A stretch of DNA of 64,000 nucleotides from Psychroflexus aurantiacus. GTDB lineage: Bacteria; Bacteroidota; Bacteroidia; Flavobacteriales; Flavobacteriaceae. Position 1 is the first letter of the stretch; each line of letters starts with the position of its first letter. This document shows positions 36,965-45,123 of the stretch, one piece after another. The translations under genes and the position numbers were made by a program. The stretch covers positions 124,001-188,000 of the forward strand of contig NZ_JAAIKD010000004.1 in NCBI RefSeq assembly GCF_010820555.1, in the 5' to 3' direction. The notes beneath the pieces are model-generated. The model was not told the origin of the DNA, searched no databases, and saw only the letters and a program-made list of their open reading frames with translations.

Positions 36965-38528
36965 GACAATCAACATTAATCTAGCAAATGTGTTTTTTCA
37001 CATCGATGAAAATGCGTTTATTAAACTGGACCGGTATTTAAAAACCATAGAAAGCTATCTGGCAAAAGAGGAAAGCAAAGATGAAATTCTTCAGGATATT
37101 GAAGCCAGAATTGCAGAACTCTTTACGGAGTCCATGACACATGAAAAGCAAGTCATCAACCTTTCTCAAGTGAATGAGATGATTGCCATCATGGGTGAGC
37201 CTGAAGCTTACAAGATCGACGATGAAGATTCATCCTCAAGCTCCTCTAGGACCAGAACTTCACGAAAGTTATATAGAGATATCGAGAACAATTATATAGG
37301 TGGAGTTTCAGCTGGTCTGCATCATTATCTGGGACTTAATCTAATAGTCATTAGACTCATTTGGATCATTTCAGCCTTATTTTCATTTGGCGCAACTGTA
37401 GCTATTTATGTGATTCTCTGGGCGGTCACTCCAGCGGCCAGAACAACGGCTCAAAAACTTGATATGCAGGGTGAGCCTGTCAATCTATCCAATATTGAGC
37501 GCAAGGTGAAGGAGAGCTATTCCAAATTCGCAGATAAAGTGGGGGATATAGATTATGATAAATACGGTCAGCAGACCAAATCTGGAGTCACTAAGTTTTT
37601 TGACGGACTGGGTGAAGTATTAAAAGCCCTTGGTGTTTTTATATCTAAATTCTTAGGGGTTATCCTGTTAATCATTTCAGGTGTCGTTTTGGTAGGATCC
37701 TTGATTTTTCTCTTCAGTTTTGGAACCATATCCATCTTTGAACTTGGAGATTTCAATAATATGGACATGTTTTCACTGGGAGTTCCTTACTGGATTCAAG
37801 TCGTTTTATTTTTCCTTGTAGGCGCCATACCCTTTTTCTATCTGCTTATTTTAAGCTTGAAATTGCTTTTTTCCAACCTTAAATCGATTGGTAAAATAAG
37901 CCATATCACCTTGATAGGCATCTGGATACTCTGTGTTATTGTGATCACAACCTTAAGCATTAAAAAAGAACTCGAGGTGAGTTATGATGCCGAAGTGGTA
38001 GAGGTAAAGTCACTGGCTCTGGCTTCTGAAGATACCCTAAGAATTAAGATGGATGCAAACCTTTTGTTTTCAGATGAACTTAGACAGAGTAAACTTCAGA
38101 AAATAGTCCAGGATGAATCCAATACAAGTAGATTATACAGTCCCAATGTATATGTCAATTTCAGAACTTCCAATGATGACGAACTGAAGTTAAGAGTTAC
38201 CAAAAAGAGCTTTGGCTCAAGCGAAACAAAAGCCAGAGAAAGAGCTTCTTTAATCGATTATGATTTCGAACTCGAAAATTCTAATTTAAAACTCGATACC
38301 TATTTTCTGACTCAGCCGGAATTTCTGAAAGAAGATATAAAGGTTGAAGTAACGGTCTATATACCAAAGGACAAGATTGTGTATTTGGATAAAAGCCTGT
38401 TGGATTTTACAAGAGTAAGAAACTTTAAACGCTCATATTATAATACCTATTTAGACTATAAGGAGAATACCTGGGAACCTTTAGACCGCAGCGTTAAAAC
38501 CGATTCATTAACAAGCCTTCAAAACTAA
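36957..38528 (+). CDS. PspC domain membrane protein
   Basis: The 523-residue protein starts with a cytoplasmic region (INLANVFFHIDENAFIKLDRYL) containing an Asp/Glu-rich helix pair. A PspC domain follows at about residues 100-160 (KLYRDIENNYIGGVSAGLHHYLGLN cut here into its known elements: a basic turn, GGVSAGL, and two helices ending ILWAVTPAA). Three to four further membrane segments lie between residues 220 and 345. The C-terminal 170 residues are probably periplasmic. PspC proteins take part in phage-shock and envelope-stress responses. Between padR and the DUF2807 lipoprotein, it fits a membrane-stress operon known across Bacteroidota. Confidence 0.9.
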   Translation: MNKTININLANVFFHIDENAFIKLDRYLKTIESYLAKEESKDEILQDIEARIAELFTESMTHEKQVINLSQVNEMIAIMGEPEAYKIDDEDSSSSSSRTRTSRKLYRDIENNYIGGVSAGLHHYLGLNLIVIRLIWIISALFSFGATVAIYVILWAVTPAARTTAQKLDMQGEPVNLSNIERKVKESYSKFADKVGDIDYDKYGQQTKSGVTKFFDGLGEVLKALGVFISKFLGVILLIISGVVLVGSLIFLFSFGTISIFELGDFNNMDMFSLGVPYWIQVVLFFLVGAIPFFYLLILSLKLLFSNLKSIGKISHITLIGIWILCVIVITTLSIKKELEVSYDAEVVEVKSLALASEDTLRIKMDANLLFSDELRQSKLQKIVQDESNTSRLYSPNVYVNFRTSNDDELKLRVTKKSFGSSETKARERASLIDYDFELENSNLKLDTYFLTQPEFLKEDIKVEVTVYIPKDKIVYLDKSLLDFTRVRNFKRSYYNTYLDYKENTWEPLDRSVKTDSLTSLQN

Positions 38529-38533
38529 ATCTT

Positions 38534-39379
38534 ATGAAAACCATAACCTACGCATTAGTATCCAGCCTGTGTTTCCTGTTTTTCGGCTGTAACATCAATA
38601 TCGATTATCTCGATAAAATTGAGGGTGAAGGCGAAGTCATCACCGAACAGATCCTACTGGATTCCTTTACAGAGGTTGAACTCAAAAAAGGCTGGGAGGT
38701 TATTTTAGAACCTGCTTCTTCCAACTATATGGTAGTGGAAGCCAATGAAAATTTATTTGAAGTTTTTGAATATGAGAATAAAAACGGGAAATTAATCCTT
38801 AGAGCCTCCAAACAGGTTTCAAAGGCTGATGCAAAACAGATTACCCTATATTTTACTGAAAAATTAGAGTCTTTAAAAGTATCCAGCGGAACGAAAGTTA
38901 CTTCTCCGGAGCGCTTGAATTTTGAAAAACTCGATTTAGATCTTTCAAGTGGAGGTGAAGTGATCTTGGATTTAGAACTTAACACCTTGAATATAGAAAC
39001 CTCAAGTGGTTCTGTTGCTCATTTAGTTTTAGACTTGGATGATTTATTTGTAGATAGCTCAAGTGGTGCCAGAGCAGACTTGGATGTGAATGCCGTATCA
39101 GTCAATGTAGAATCGTCTTCAGGTTCAGAGGTTAACCTTAAAGGAACGACAAGTGAACTTAAGGTACAGTCTTCAAGTGGATCAAATGTGGATGCTGAAC
39201 GATTAAAATCTGATAACGTCACATCAAAAGCCTCATCGGGAGCTTATGTTAGTGTGTATTCAGTCGTTAATCTAAAGGCTGAAACCAGCAGCGGTGGAAA
39301 CATTAAGTATTTAAACCAGCCAACAGGTGATATAGAATTAAATAAATCAAAGTCTGGAGGATCTATAGATATCAAGTAA
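38534..39379 (+). CDS. DUF2807 (head GIN domain) lipoprotein
   Basis: The 281-residue protein has a lipoprotein signal (SSLCFLFFGC, lipid cysteine C19). A DUF2807 domain with a repeating strand-turn pattern follows. From about residue 115 onwards the motif SSG/SSSG recurs roughly every 18-22 residues (SSGTKV, SSGGEV, SSGSVA, SSSGARA, SSSGSEV, SSSGSNV, SSGAYV, SSGGNI, SGGSID), as expected of a right-handed beta helix. The role of the family is unknown. It begins 5 bases after the PspC gene and closes the operon as it stands. Confidence 0.9.
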   Translation: MKTITYALVSSLCFLFFGCNINIDYLDKIEGEGEVITEQILLDSFTEVELKKGWEVILEPASSNYMVVEANENLFEVFEYENKNGKLILRASKQVSKADAKQITLYFTEKLESLKVSSGTKVTSPERLNFEKLDLDLSSGGEVILDLELNTLNIETSSGSVAHLVLDLDDLFVDSSSGARADLDVNAVSVNVESSSGSEVNLKGTTSELKVQSSSGSNVDAERLKSDNVTSKASSGAYVSVYSVVNLKAETSSGGNIKYLNQPTGDIELNKSKSGGSIDIK

Positions 39380-39405
39380 AGCCACCAGGCTAAAAACCTT
39401 AACTT

Positions 39406-39477
39406 ATGATCAGCTTAATCAAAGTACTTGTAATGGTTTTAATCTACTATCTGGAATGTTACTCATCTTGCTCATAA
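39406..39477 (+). pseudogene. Possible remnant start of a second DUF2807 lipoprotein gene
   Basis: A 23-codon frame begins MISLIKVLVMVLIYYLECYSS and ends in TAA. Its hydrophobic start resembles the signal peptide of the second DUF2807 lipoprotein that commonly follows the first in flavobacterial padR-pspC operons. The frame stops where the mature protein should begin and runs into the convergent LETM1-like gene. Chance cannot be excluded. Confidence 0.25.
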
Positions 39478-40652
39478 TTTTCATTGAAGGCAGAAGGCAG
39501 GAGTTGCGGAATGAATTTTATGATAATGGGAAGTAAGACACTGCCTCCCGGCATCACGAAAATGGCAAGGGAGGGAATGCTTTTGAAAATGTCATAAAGT
39601 TGACTTTTAACTTTCAGTTTTTCATCTGCATTCAGTTCGCGGTGGGTAGACTGGGAAAGCAGATATACCAGTTCTTTGCTCTGGATGATTTCCTTATAAA
39701 GTCGATTTTTATTTCTGCTTAGCAAGAGTTTTACAGCCTTCTGGTTTTTTTGGTAAAAGTGATTCAGTGGGTTACTGAAATGAAAATAGGCAATATGCTG
39801 TCTGTACTCTGAAACAAATTGAAATAGAAATTCAATACTCTTATGGATTTGAGATTCGGTAAGATTTAAGTTGGATCCCAGGATATTCATGAATTTCAGT
39901 TCGTTGATTTCAATTTCTTCATCGCTGTAAACCGCCATGCAGGCCAGATCGAAGACATAAAGACTTCCCATGCTGCTAAGTACCGGACTGTAGTCAATAG
40001 CCTGGGTTTTCACTGCTTTTTCAGAATCCGTGACATGATAACGCAAAGAGCTTTTTATAAGTTTTAGAATGAGTGTATCGTAAGTCGTTTTACTGGTTTT
40101 TTTATCCAGGGCTAAATAAACCGTTTGCATGATCAAGCTTTCCAAAGTTTTAGCGTACTCGCTTGGCTTTACTGATGTCATCAGGCTTTTTCTGTAAGTC
40201 AGTACATCGGTTAGCAACAAGGCGTTGGTGATAAGATGGCTAAAATTTTTCTGAATAAGCCCTTCATTGGTTTGAACGCGCTTATGAATAAGCTGTTCCA
40301 GTTTTTGTTCTGATTTAGTTTTGAATTTGAAGATCGACTTCAGAAATTCTTTTTGAGCATGAAGCGATTCATAAAAGCCTACAAGTCTGCTTATAATTTC
40401 GCTGCCAGGCTGCTCTTCACAGATTTGATGATCCTCATAGACCAGTGTGACAAGGAGGTTGATTTTTGCTAATTCCTGCTGGGTGTATTTAAGGTTTTTG
40501 TTAAGAGGAATCAAGGCGGTCTGGCTTGATCCATAAACAAAACCGGTACTTCTCAGCTTGTCATAAAATTCATTCTCACTCAAAGACAGAATGCTGGATT
40601 CGCTGATGCGATGCAGACACTTAATAAGCCAACCTGAAGCTGATGGATTCAT
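39459..40652 (-). CDS. LETM1-related protein
   Basis: The 397-residue protein has no signal peptide. Its last 50 residues carry a LETM1-like core, KSIPSLAIFVMPGGSVLLPI followed by a proline-containing hydrophobic helix. This resembles the membrane region of the mitochondrial LETM1 ion-exchange protein. The first 330 residues are helical, with an acidic segment SDEEIEINELKFM near residue 245 reminiscent of TerB-type or EF-hand-like helices. Flavobacterial homologues are annotated as LETM1-related biofilm-associated proteins; the basis is weak. It is a separate gene, convergent with the padR operon. Confidence 0.75.
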   Translation of the reverse strand: MNPSASGWLIKCLHRISESSILSLSENEFYDKLRSTGFVYGSSQTALIPLNKNLKYTQQELAKINLLVTLVYEDHQICEEQPGSEIISRLVGFYESLHAQKEFLKSIFKFKTKSEQKLEQLIHKRVQTNEGLIQKNFSHLITNALLLTDVLTYRKSLMTSVKPSEYAKTLESLIMQTVYLALDKKTSKTTYDTLILKLIKSSLRYHVTDSEKAVKTQAIDYSPVLSSMGSLYVFDLACMAVYSDEEIEINELKFMNILGSNLNLTESQIHKSIEFLFQFVSEYRQHIAYFHFSNPLNHFYQKNQKAVKLLLSRNKNRLYKEIIQSKELVYLLSQSTHRELNADEKLKVKSQLYDIFKSIPSLAIFVMPGGSVLLPIIIKFIPQLLPSAFNENYEQDE

Positions 40653-40698
40653 AGGACAAAGAAACTTTATTTTTTTGTTTTTATAATCGGTTTAAATT

Positions 40699-40729
40699 AA
40701 AAAGGAGCCTAAAATTAGACTCCTTTTTT
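40699..40729 (-). terminator. Intrinsic terminator of the acyl-CoA ligase gene
   Basis: AAAAAGGAG and CTCCTTTTT close a stem with one internal mismatch and pairing CTAA/TTAG, on either strand followed by T residues. Confidence 0.85.
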
Positions 40730-40742
40730 AAGTGTGAACTCC

Positions 40743-42518
40743 TTAGTTGGAGTAAATTTTATTGTAAAGATCCATATATTTTTGTTTGATCACTTTTCTT
40801 TTCAATTTCATTGTAGGCGTGAGGTGTTCATTCTCAACGGTCCATTCATCGGGAGTTAATTCGAATTTTTTAATTTTCTCCCAGTTGCCAAACTTCTGAT
40901 TGTAGAAATCTATCTCTTCCTGGACTCTATCGATTAATTCCTGATGCTTGATCATTTCTGAAAGGGATTCTCCGAGATTTAAATCTTTTCGTTCTGCCCA
41001 TTCTGTTACAAATTCTTTATTCAGTTGTATCAGGGCTGCCGGCATTTTTTGACCTTCTCCCACCACCATGATTTGTTCTATAAAGCGAGATTGCTTCATG
41101 ACATTTTCAATGATCTGAGGAGCGATATACTTTCCTCCAGACGTTTTGAACATTTCTTTTTTACGGTCTGTGATTTTCAAGAAGCCGTCTTTATCTATCT
41201 CTCCAATATCACCAGTATGGAAATACCCGTCTTTTAAAACCTCATCTGTTTTTTCCTTGTCTTTATAATACCCCATCATAACCTGTGGTCCTTTGACCAG
41301 GATTTCGCCATCTTCTGCGATTTTTACTTCGGTATCTGCAATTGGACGACCTACAGTTCCTATTTTGAAACCTCCATCGCGCATATCGTTTACAGACACG
41401 ACCGGTGAGGTTTCTGTAAGGCCATAACCTTCCATAACACCCATTCCAGCGGCATTAAAAACCCTTGCTAATCTGGGTTGCAAGGCAGCACTTCCGGATG
41501 CAATGACCTGCAGATTTCCTCCCAAAGCTTCCTGCCACTTGCTGAAAATCAATTTCCTGGCAAGTTTTAAACGGGTTTCATACCACCAGCCGTTACCTTC
41601 GTAAGGTTCGTATTTCAAACCAAGTTCCACTGCCCAGAAAAATAGTTTTTTCTTTACACCCGTAAGATCAGCCCCTTTAGCGATGATTTTGTCATATACT
41701 TTTTCAAGCAGCCTTGGCACAGCAGACATCACTTCTGGTTTTACTTCTTTCAGGTTATCGCTTATCGTTTCAATAGATTCTGCAAAATAAATGCTCACAC
41801 CATTAAACTGATACATATACTGCAGCATACGCTCATAGACGTGACATACAGGAAGAAAACTCAAGGCTTTTGCATTTCCTTTGTCTAGTGGCAGACGCGC
41901 AGAGCTGTTGATGGCATTACTGGCAATGTTTTTATGAGAAAGCATTACTCCTTTTGGTCGTCCGGTTGTCCCTGAAGTATAAATTAAGGTCGCTAAATCG
42001 TTTTCGGTGACTTCATTCATGATGGAAAGCACCTCGCTTTGATTGCTTTCGTCTGCACCCAGGTCCAAAACTTCTGTCCAGTTTTTGGCTCCTTCTATCT
42101 GGTCAAATGTATAAACCTCTATTAGAGATTCAACTTCACCTTTTATAGCCATGACTTTGTCATACACCTCTTTATCAGAGACAAAACAAAACTTGGATTC
42201 ACTATGGTTAAGCACATACGCATAATCTTCTTCAGAAATAGTCGGGTAAACAGGAACGTCCTGAGCGCCCAGCTGCATGATACCAATATCCATAATGTTC
42301 CACTCGGTTCTGTTGTTGGTAGAAATAATGGCGACTTTATCATTAGGCTTTACTCCAAGTCTTAAAAGACCTCGGCTTATTTTATTGAATTGTTCGATGT
42401 ATTCTTTGGTAGAAGTAGACTTCCATACCCCGTCATATTTGGTTACCAGGGCGTCGGTTAAATTATATTTTTCGAGCTGGTAGTATGGGAAATCAAATAA
42501 GCGTTTTAGTGATGCCAT
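40743..42518 (-). CDS. Long-chain fatty acid--CoA ligase (AMP-forming)
   Basis: The 591-residue enzyme belongs to the long-chain acyl-CoA synthetase group, closest in layout to the FAA1-type ligases. The AMP-binding P-loop YTSGTTGRPKG is near residue 181, the MEGYGLTETSP motif near residue 360, and the HTGDIGEIDKDGFLKITDRKKE block near residue 430. The KLKRKV lysine segment is near residue 572. It activates fatty acids for beta-oxidation or lipid synthesis at the cytoplasmic membrane. No other fat-metabolism gene is adjacent, and it has its own terminator. Confidence 0.92.
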   Translation of the reverse strand: MASLKRLFDFPYYQLEKYNLTDALVTKYDGVWKSTSTKEYIEQFNKISRGLLRLGVKPNDKVAIISTNNRTEWNIMDIGIMQLGAQDVPVYPTISEEDYAYVLNHSESKFCFVSDKEVYDKVMAIKGEVESLIEVYTFDQIEGAKNWTEVLDLGADESNQSEVLSIMNEVTENDLATLIYTSGTTGRPKGVMLSHKNIASNAINSSARLPLDKGNAKALSFLPVCHVYERMLQYMYQFNGVSIYFAESIETISDNLKEVKPEVMSAVPRLLEKVYDKIIAKGADLTGVKKKLFFWAVELGLKYEPYEGNGWWYETRLKLARKLIFSKWQEALGGNLQVIASGSAALQPRLARVFNAAGMGVMEGYGLTETSPVVSVNDMRDGGFKIGTVGRPIADTEVKIAEDGEILVKGPQVMMGYYKDKEKTDEVLKDGYFHTGDIGEIDKDGFLKITDRKKEMFKTSGGKYIAPQIIENVMKQSRFIEQIMVVGEGQKMPAALIQLNKEFVTEWAERKDLNLGESLSEMIKHQELIDRVQEEIDFYNQKFGNWEKIKKFELTPDEWTVENEHLTPTMKLKRKVIKQKYMDLYNKIYSN

Positions 42519-42650
42519 GAGGTTTTTAATTTTATCAAGGCAAAATAATAAATATTTGCTTTAAATTCTACTAAAACTTTTTTTTAAACAAGACAATTTT
42601 ACGAAATTCTTAAAGCTGATTTTAGGTAGCTGTAAATCAAATCCTTGGAA

Positions 42651-44366
42651 TTAAAACCCCAGGGCAGTATCATCTCCCCGATAATCAGCACCTCCCTGTA
42701 GTTTCCCATTTGGTAATTTTAAAATGGCATCTACTTTCCCTAAAATTTTAGACTCTTGTTGAATGACCTTATAATTTCTAGCTCTTAGAGAGTCCAGTAA
42801 ATCAGAGTCAAATCCACGGGGTTCAAATGTGATTTCATCGGGCAGCCATTGGTGATGAAACCTGGGCGCATTGACGGCCTCCTGCATAGACATATCAAAT
42901 TCGTACACATTTAAAATAGTTTGAAGTACAGAGGTGATAATGGTGGATCCTCCAGGCGAACCCAGGCTCATCCAAAATTCTCCCTCCTTTTCCACGATGC
43001 TGGGGGTCATGGAACTCAGCATGCGTTTTCCAGGCTCAATAGCATTGGCTTCTGCACCAATGAGTCCGAACATATTGGGAAAGCCAGGTTTTGCGCTAAA
43101 ATCGTCCATTTCGTTATTCAGAAAAATACCGAGTTCATTGCTGTAAAGTTTAGATCCATAAGCGCCGTTTAGGGTCGTGGTTGCAGCAATCGCATTGCCG
43201 AATTGGTCTACGATGGAGTAGTGGGTGGTTTCTTTACTTTCGTTATAGCCCTGGATATCCCCATGTTCAATGTCTTTTGAAGGTGTAGCCGTTTCAAAGC
43301 TAAACTCCTGCATGCGGTGTTTCAGATATTTTTTGCTGAGAAGACTATCCCTTGGGATGTCGACAAAATCCGGATCGCCCAGATAAAAACTTCGGTCTGC
43401 ATAGGCTCTGCGTTCTGCTTCAGCAAGCAACTGAATATATTTTGACGAGTTATGCCCTAAACTTTCCAGCTCATAATCTTCGAGCATTATTAAAATCTGA
43501 CCTAATACAATGCCCCCACTGGAGGGAGGAGACATGGAAATGACATTGAGGTCTTTATAAGAGACTTCAATGGGTGCTCTCCACACCGCTTCATAGGCTT
43601 TCAGGTCCTGAAGGCTTATAATTCCGCCATTTTTTGAAATAAACTCTACCAAAATCTCTGCCGTTGTTCCATTATAAAATTCAGAACGTCCATGTTTAGA
43701 AATCCGTTCAAGGGTATTAGCCAGAGCGCTATTTCTATGCGTGTCTCCGCTTTGAAATGTTCTGGAATACAGGATAGAGTCTTTATTGACTTGTAAGAAG
43801 GTAGATTGGAGTGTATTAAGCATATCCGCCTGCTTCGAAGTCACCACAAATCCGGTTCTGGCCAGGTCAATACTTGGCTGAAGTAATTCTGCCATCGGTA
43901 AAGACCCGAACTTCTCATGCACTTTAAACATGCCTGCGACTGTTCCGGGAACTCCAATGGCCAGACTTCCCAGTCGGCTCAGTTGTGGGTCGGGAACGCC
44001 CTCTTTATCAAGATACATGGTCTTGGAGGCCAATGACGGAGCCATTTCCCGGTAGTCTAAAGCACCGGTTTGGCCATCATGGGTCCTGTACACCATAAAA
44101 CCGCCTCCGCCAAGGTTACCTGCAAAAGGATAGCAAACCGCCAGGGCCATTTCTGTCGCCACCATCGCATCAAAGGCATTTCCGCCTTTTTTCATGATAT
44201 CCAGACCTATCCTGGAGGCTTCCTCACGTGCAGAAACCACCATAGCAGAGTCTGCGACGATGGTTTTTATTTCATTTACTTCTTTTTTAGGTTCTTTCTC
44301 TGTGCAGCTTAAGCAAAAAGCTGCCATGAAAAAAAGGCTGTATGATCTAATCCTTAGTCCTTTCAT
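42651..44366 (-). CDS. ggt: Gamma-glutamyltransferase, lipoprotein form
   Basis: GGT cleaves gamma-glutamyl bonds and transfers the glutamyl group to water or amino acids. The 571-residue precursor should cut itself at the threonine in ETTHYSIVDQFGNA (near residue 384), giving a large and a small subunit. Substrate-site segments GGNAFDAM, GNLGGGGFMVY and GSPGGSTI are intact. The signal region FFMAAFCLSC is a lipobox, so it is anchored on the periplasmic or outer side. Since bacillithiol rather than glutathione is expected here, the substrate may be dietary gamma-glutamyl peptides; that is inference. Confidence 0.93.
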   Translation of the reverse strand: MKGLRIRSYSLFFMAAFCLSCTEKEPKKEVNEIKTIVADSAMVVSAREEASRIGLDIMKKGGNAFDAMVATEMALAVCYPFAGNLGGGGFMVYRTHDGQTGALDYREMAPSLASKTMYLDKEGVPDPQLSRLGSLAIGVPGTVAGMFKVHEKFGSLPMAELLQPSIDLARTGFVVTSKQADMLNTLQSTFLQVNKDSILYSRTFQSGDTHRNSALANTLERISKHGRSEFYNGTTAEILVEFISKNGGIISLQDLKAYEAVWRAPIEVSYKDLNVISMSPPSSGGIVLGQILIMLEDYELESLGHNSSKYIQLLAEAERRAYADRSFYLGDPDFVDIPRDSLLSKKYLKHRMQEFSFETATPSKDIEHGDIQGYNESKETTHYSIVDQFGNAIAATTTLNGAYGSKLYSNELGIFLNNEMDDFSAKPGFPNMFGLIGAEANAIEPGKRMLSSMTPSIVEKEGEFWMSLGSPGGSTIITSVLQTILNVYEFDMSMQEAVNAPRFHHQWLPDEITFEPRGFDSDLLDSLRARNYKVIQQESKILGKVDAILKLPNGKLQGGADYRGDDTALGF

Positions 44367-44441
44367 ATTTTATTCAATAATTATTAAGCATTGAATCTAA
44401 ATAAAATTATGATCAATCTTTCCTTTCCTTAAAAAAACATG

Positions 44442-44648
44442 TTAATGCCTCTTGCCTTTCCAGGTTCCTCCGTATTTGTAATGCGGGAGGTTCTGCCGCT
44501 TCTCTAAACAAGCCTTACAGGCGAAAATCCATGTTTTGCCCTTTTCAATTTGGATGCGGTACAGTATCTCAAATTCTTCCTGACAAATAGCACAGACTTT
44601 GGTTTTCAACAGAGATGAATTAGCGTGTGAGTCTCGAAATGAGTTCAC
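44442..44648 (-). CDS. Small CxxC zinc-ribbon-like protein
   Basis: The 68-residue protein has two cysteine pairs, CAIC near residue 19 and CKAC near residue 45, spaced as in a four-cysteine zinc ribbon. The conserved-looking tail is HYKYGGTWKGKR. I know of no characterised member. The ATG start overlaps the cupin gene by 29 bases; a TTG at residue 14 (codon 44607-44609) would give a 55-residue protein beginning just before the first pair and removes the overlap. It is the last gene of the purL group. Confidence 0.65.
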   Translation of the reverse strand: MNSFRDSHANSSLLKTKVCAICQEEFEILYRIQIEKGKTWIFACKACLEKRQNLPHYKYGGTWKGKRH

Positions 44649-45120
44649 TGTGTTTGGGAAATTTCTGCTGAAGTTGCTGGCGTTCCGCTAATGCAAAATC
44701 CTTAAAATCAAAGCCGGGAGCAACCGTACAGCCAACGAGTGCAAAGCCTTTGTTAGGTTCAATTTCAGCAGCAAACCAGTGCTGAGCAGGAACCACAAAC
44801 TGAGGGGTTTCTCCTGCTGAAAAATCCCCTCCTATTTTGATATTGGAGTAGTCTCCTTCAGGAGAAATCATGTGAAGTGAAATTCTTTGCCCTAAATAAA
44901 AATGCCAGGCTTCATCCTGATTGACTTTATGAAAGGCTGAAAACTCATCAGCTGTTAACATAAAATAGATGCAGGTACATACACTTCGATCTGACTCAAA
45001 TTCTGAAGGCAACTCGTTTTTAGAAATGGAAAGATCACTTCTGTAGGTTTCTTTGAAATAACCGCCTTCAGGATGTTTTTTTAAATCTAATTTTTCAATC
45101 AATTGTTCCTGAGTGAGCAT
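44620..45120 (-). CDS. Cupin family protein (DUF985)
   Basis: The 166-residue protein matches the DUF985/cupin-5 family. Diagnostic segments are KHPEGGYFKETYRS near residue 15, IYFMLTADEFSAFHKVNQDEAWHFY with candidate metal ligands His and Glu near residues 63-74, and FVVPAQHWFAAEI near residue 107. The GFALVGCTVAPGFDFKDF block completes the second strand pair. The family includes sugar-binding and epimerase-like folds, but its activity is not established. It begins 3 bases after purL, so it is co-transcribed. Confidence 0.87.
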   Translation of the reverse strand: MLTQEQLIEKLDLKKHPEGGYFKETYRSDLSISKNELPSEFESDRSVCTCIYFMLTADEFSAFHKVNQDEAWHFYLGQRISLHMISPEGDYSNIKIGGDFSAGETPQFVVPAQHWFAAEIEPNKGFALVGCTVAPGFDFKDFALAERQQLQQKFPKHSELISRLTR

Positions 45121-45123
45121 AGG

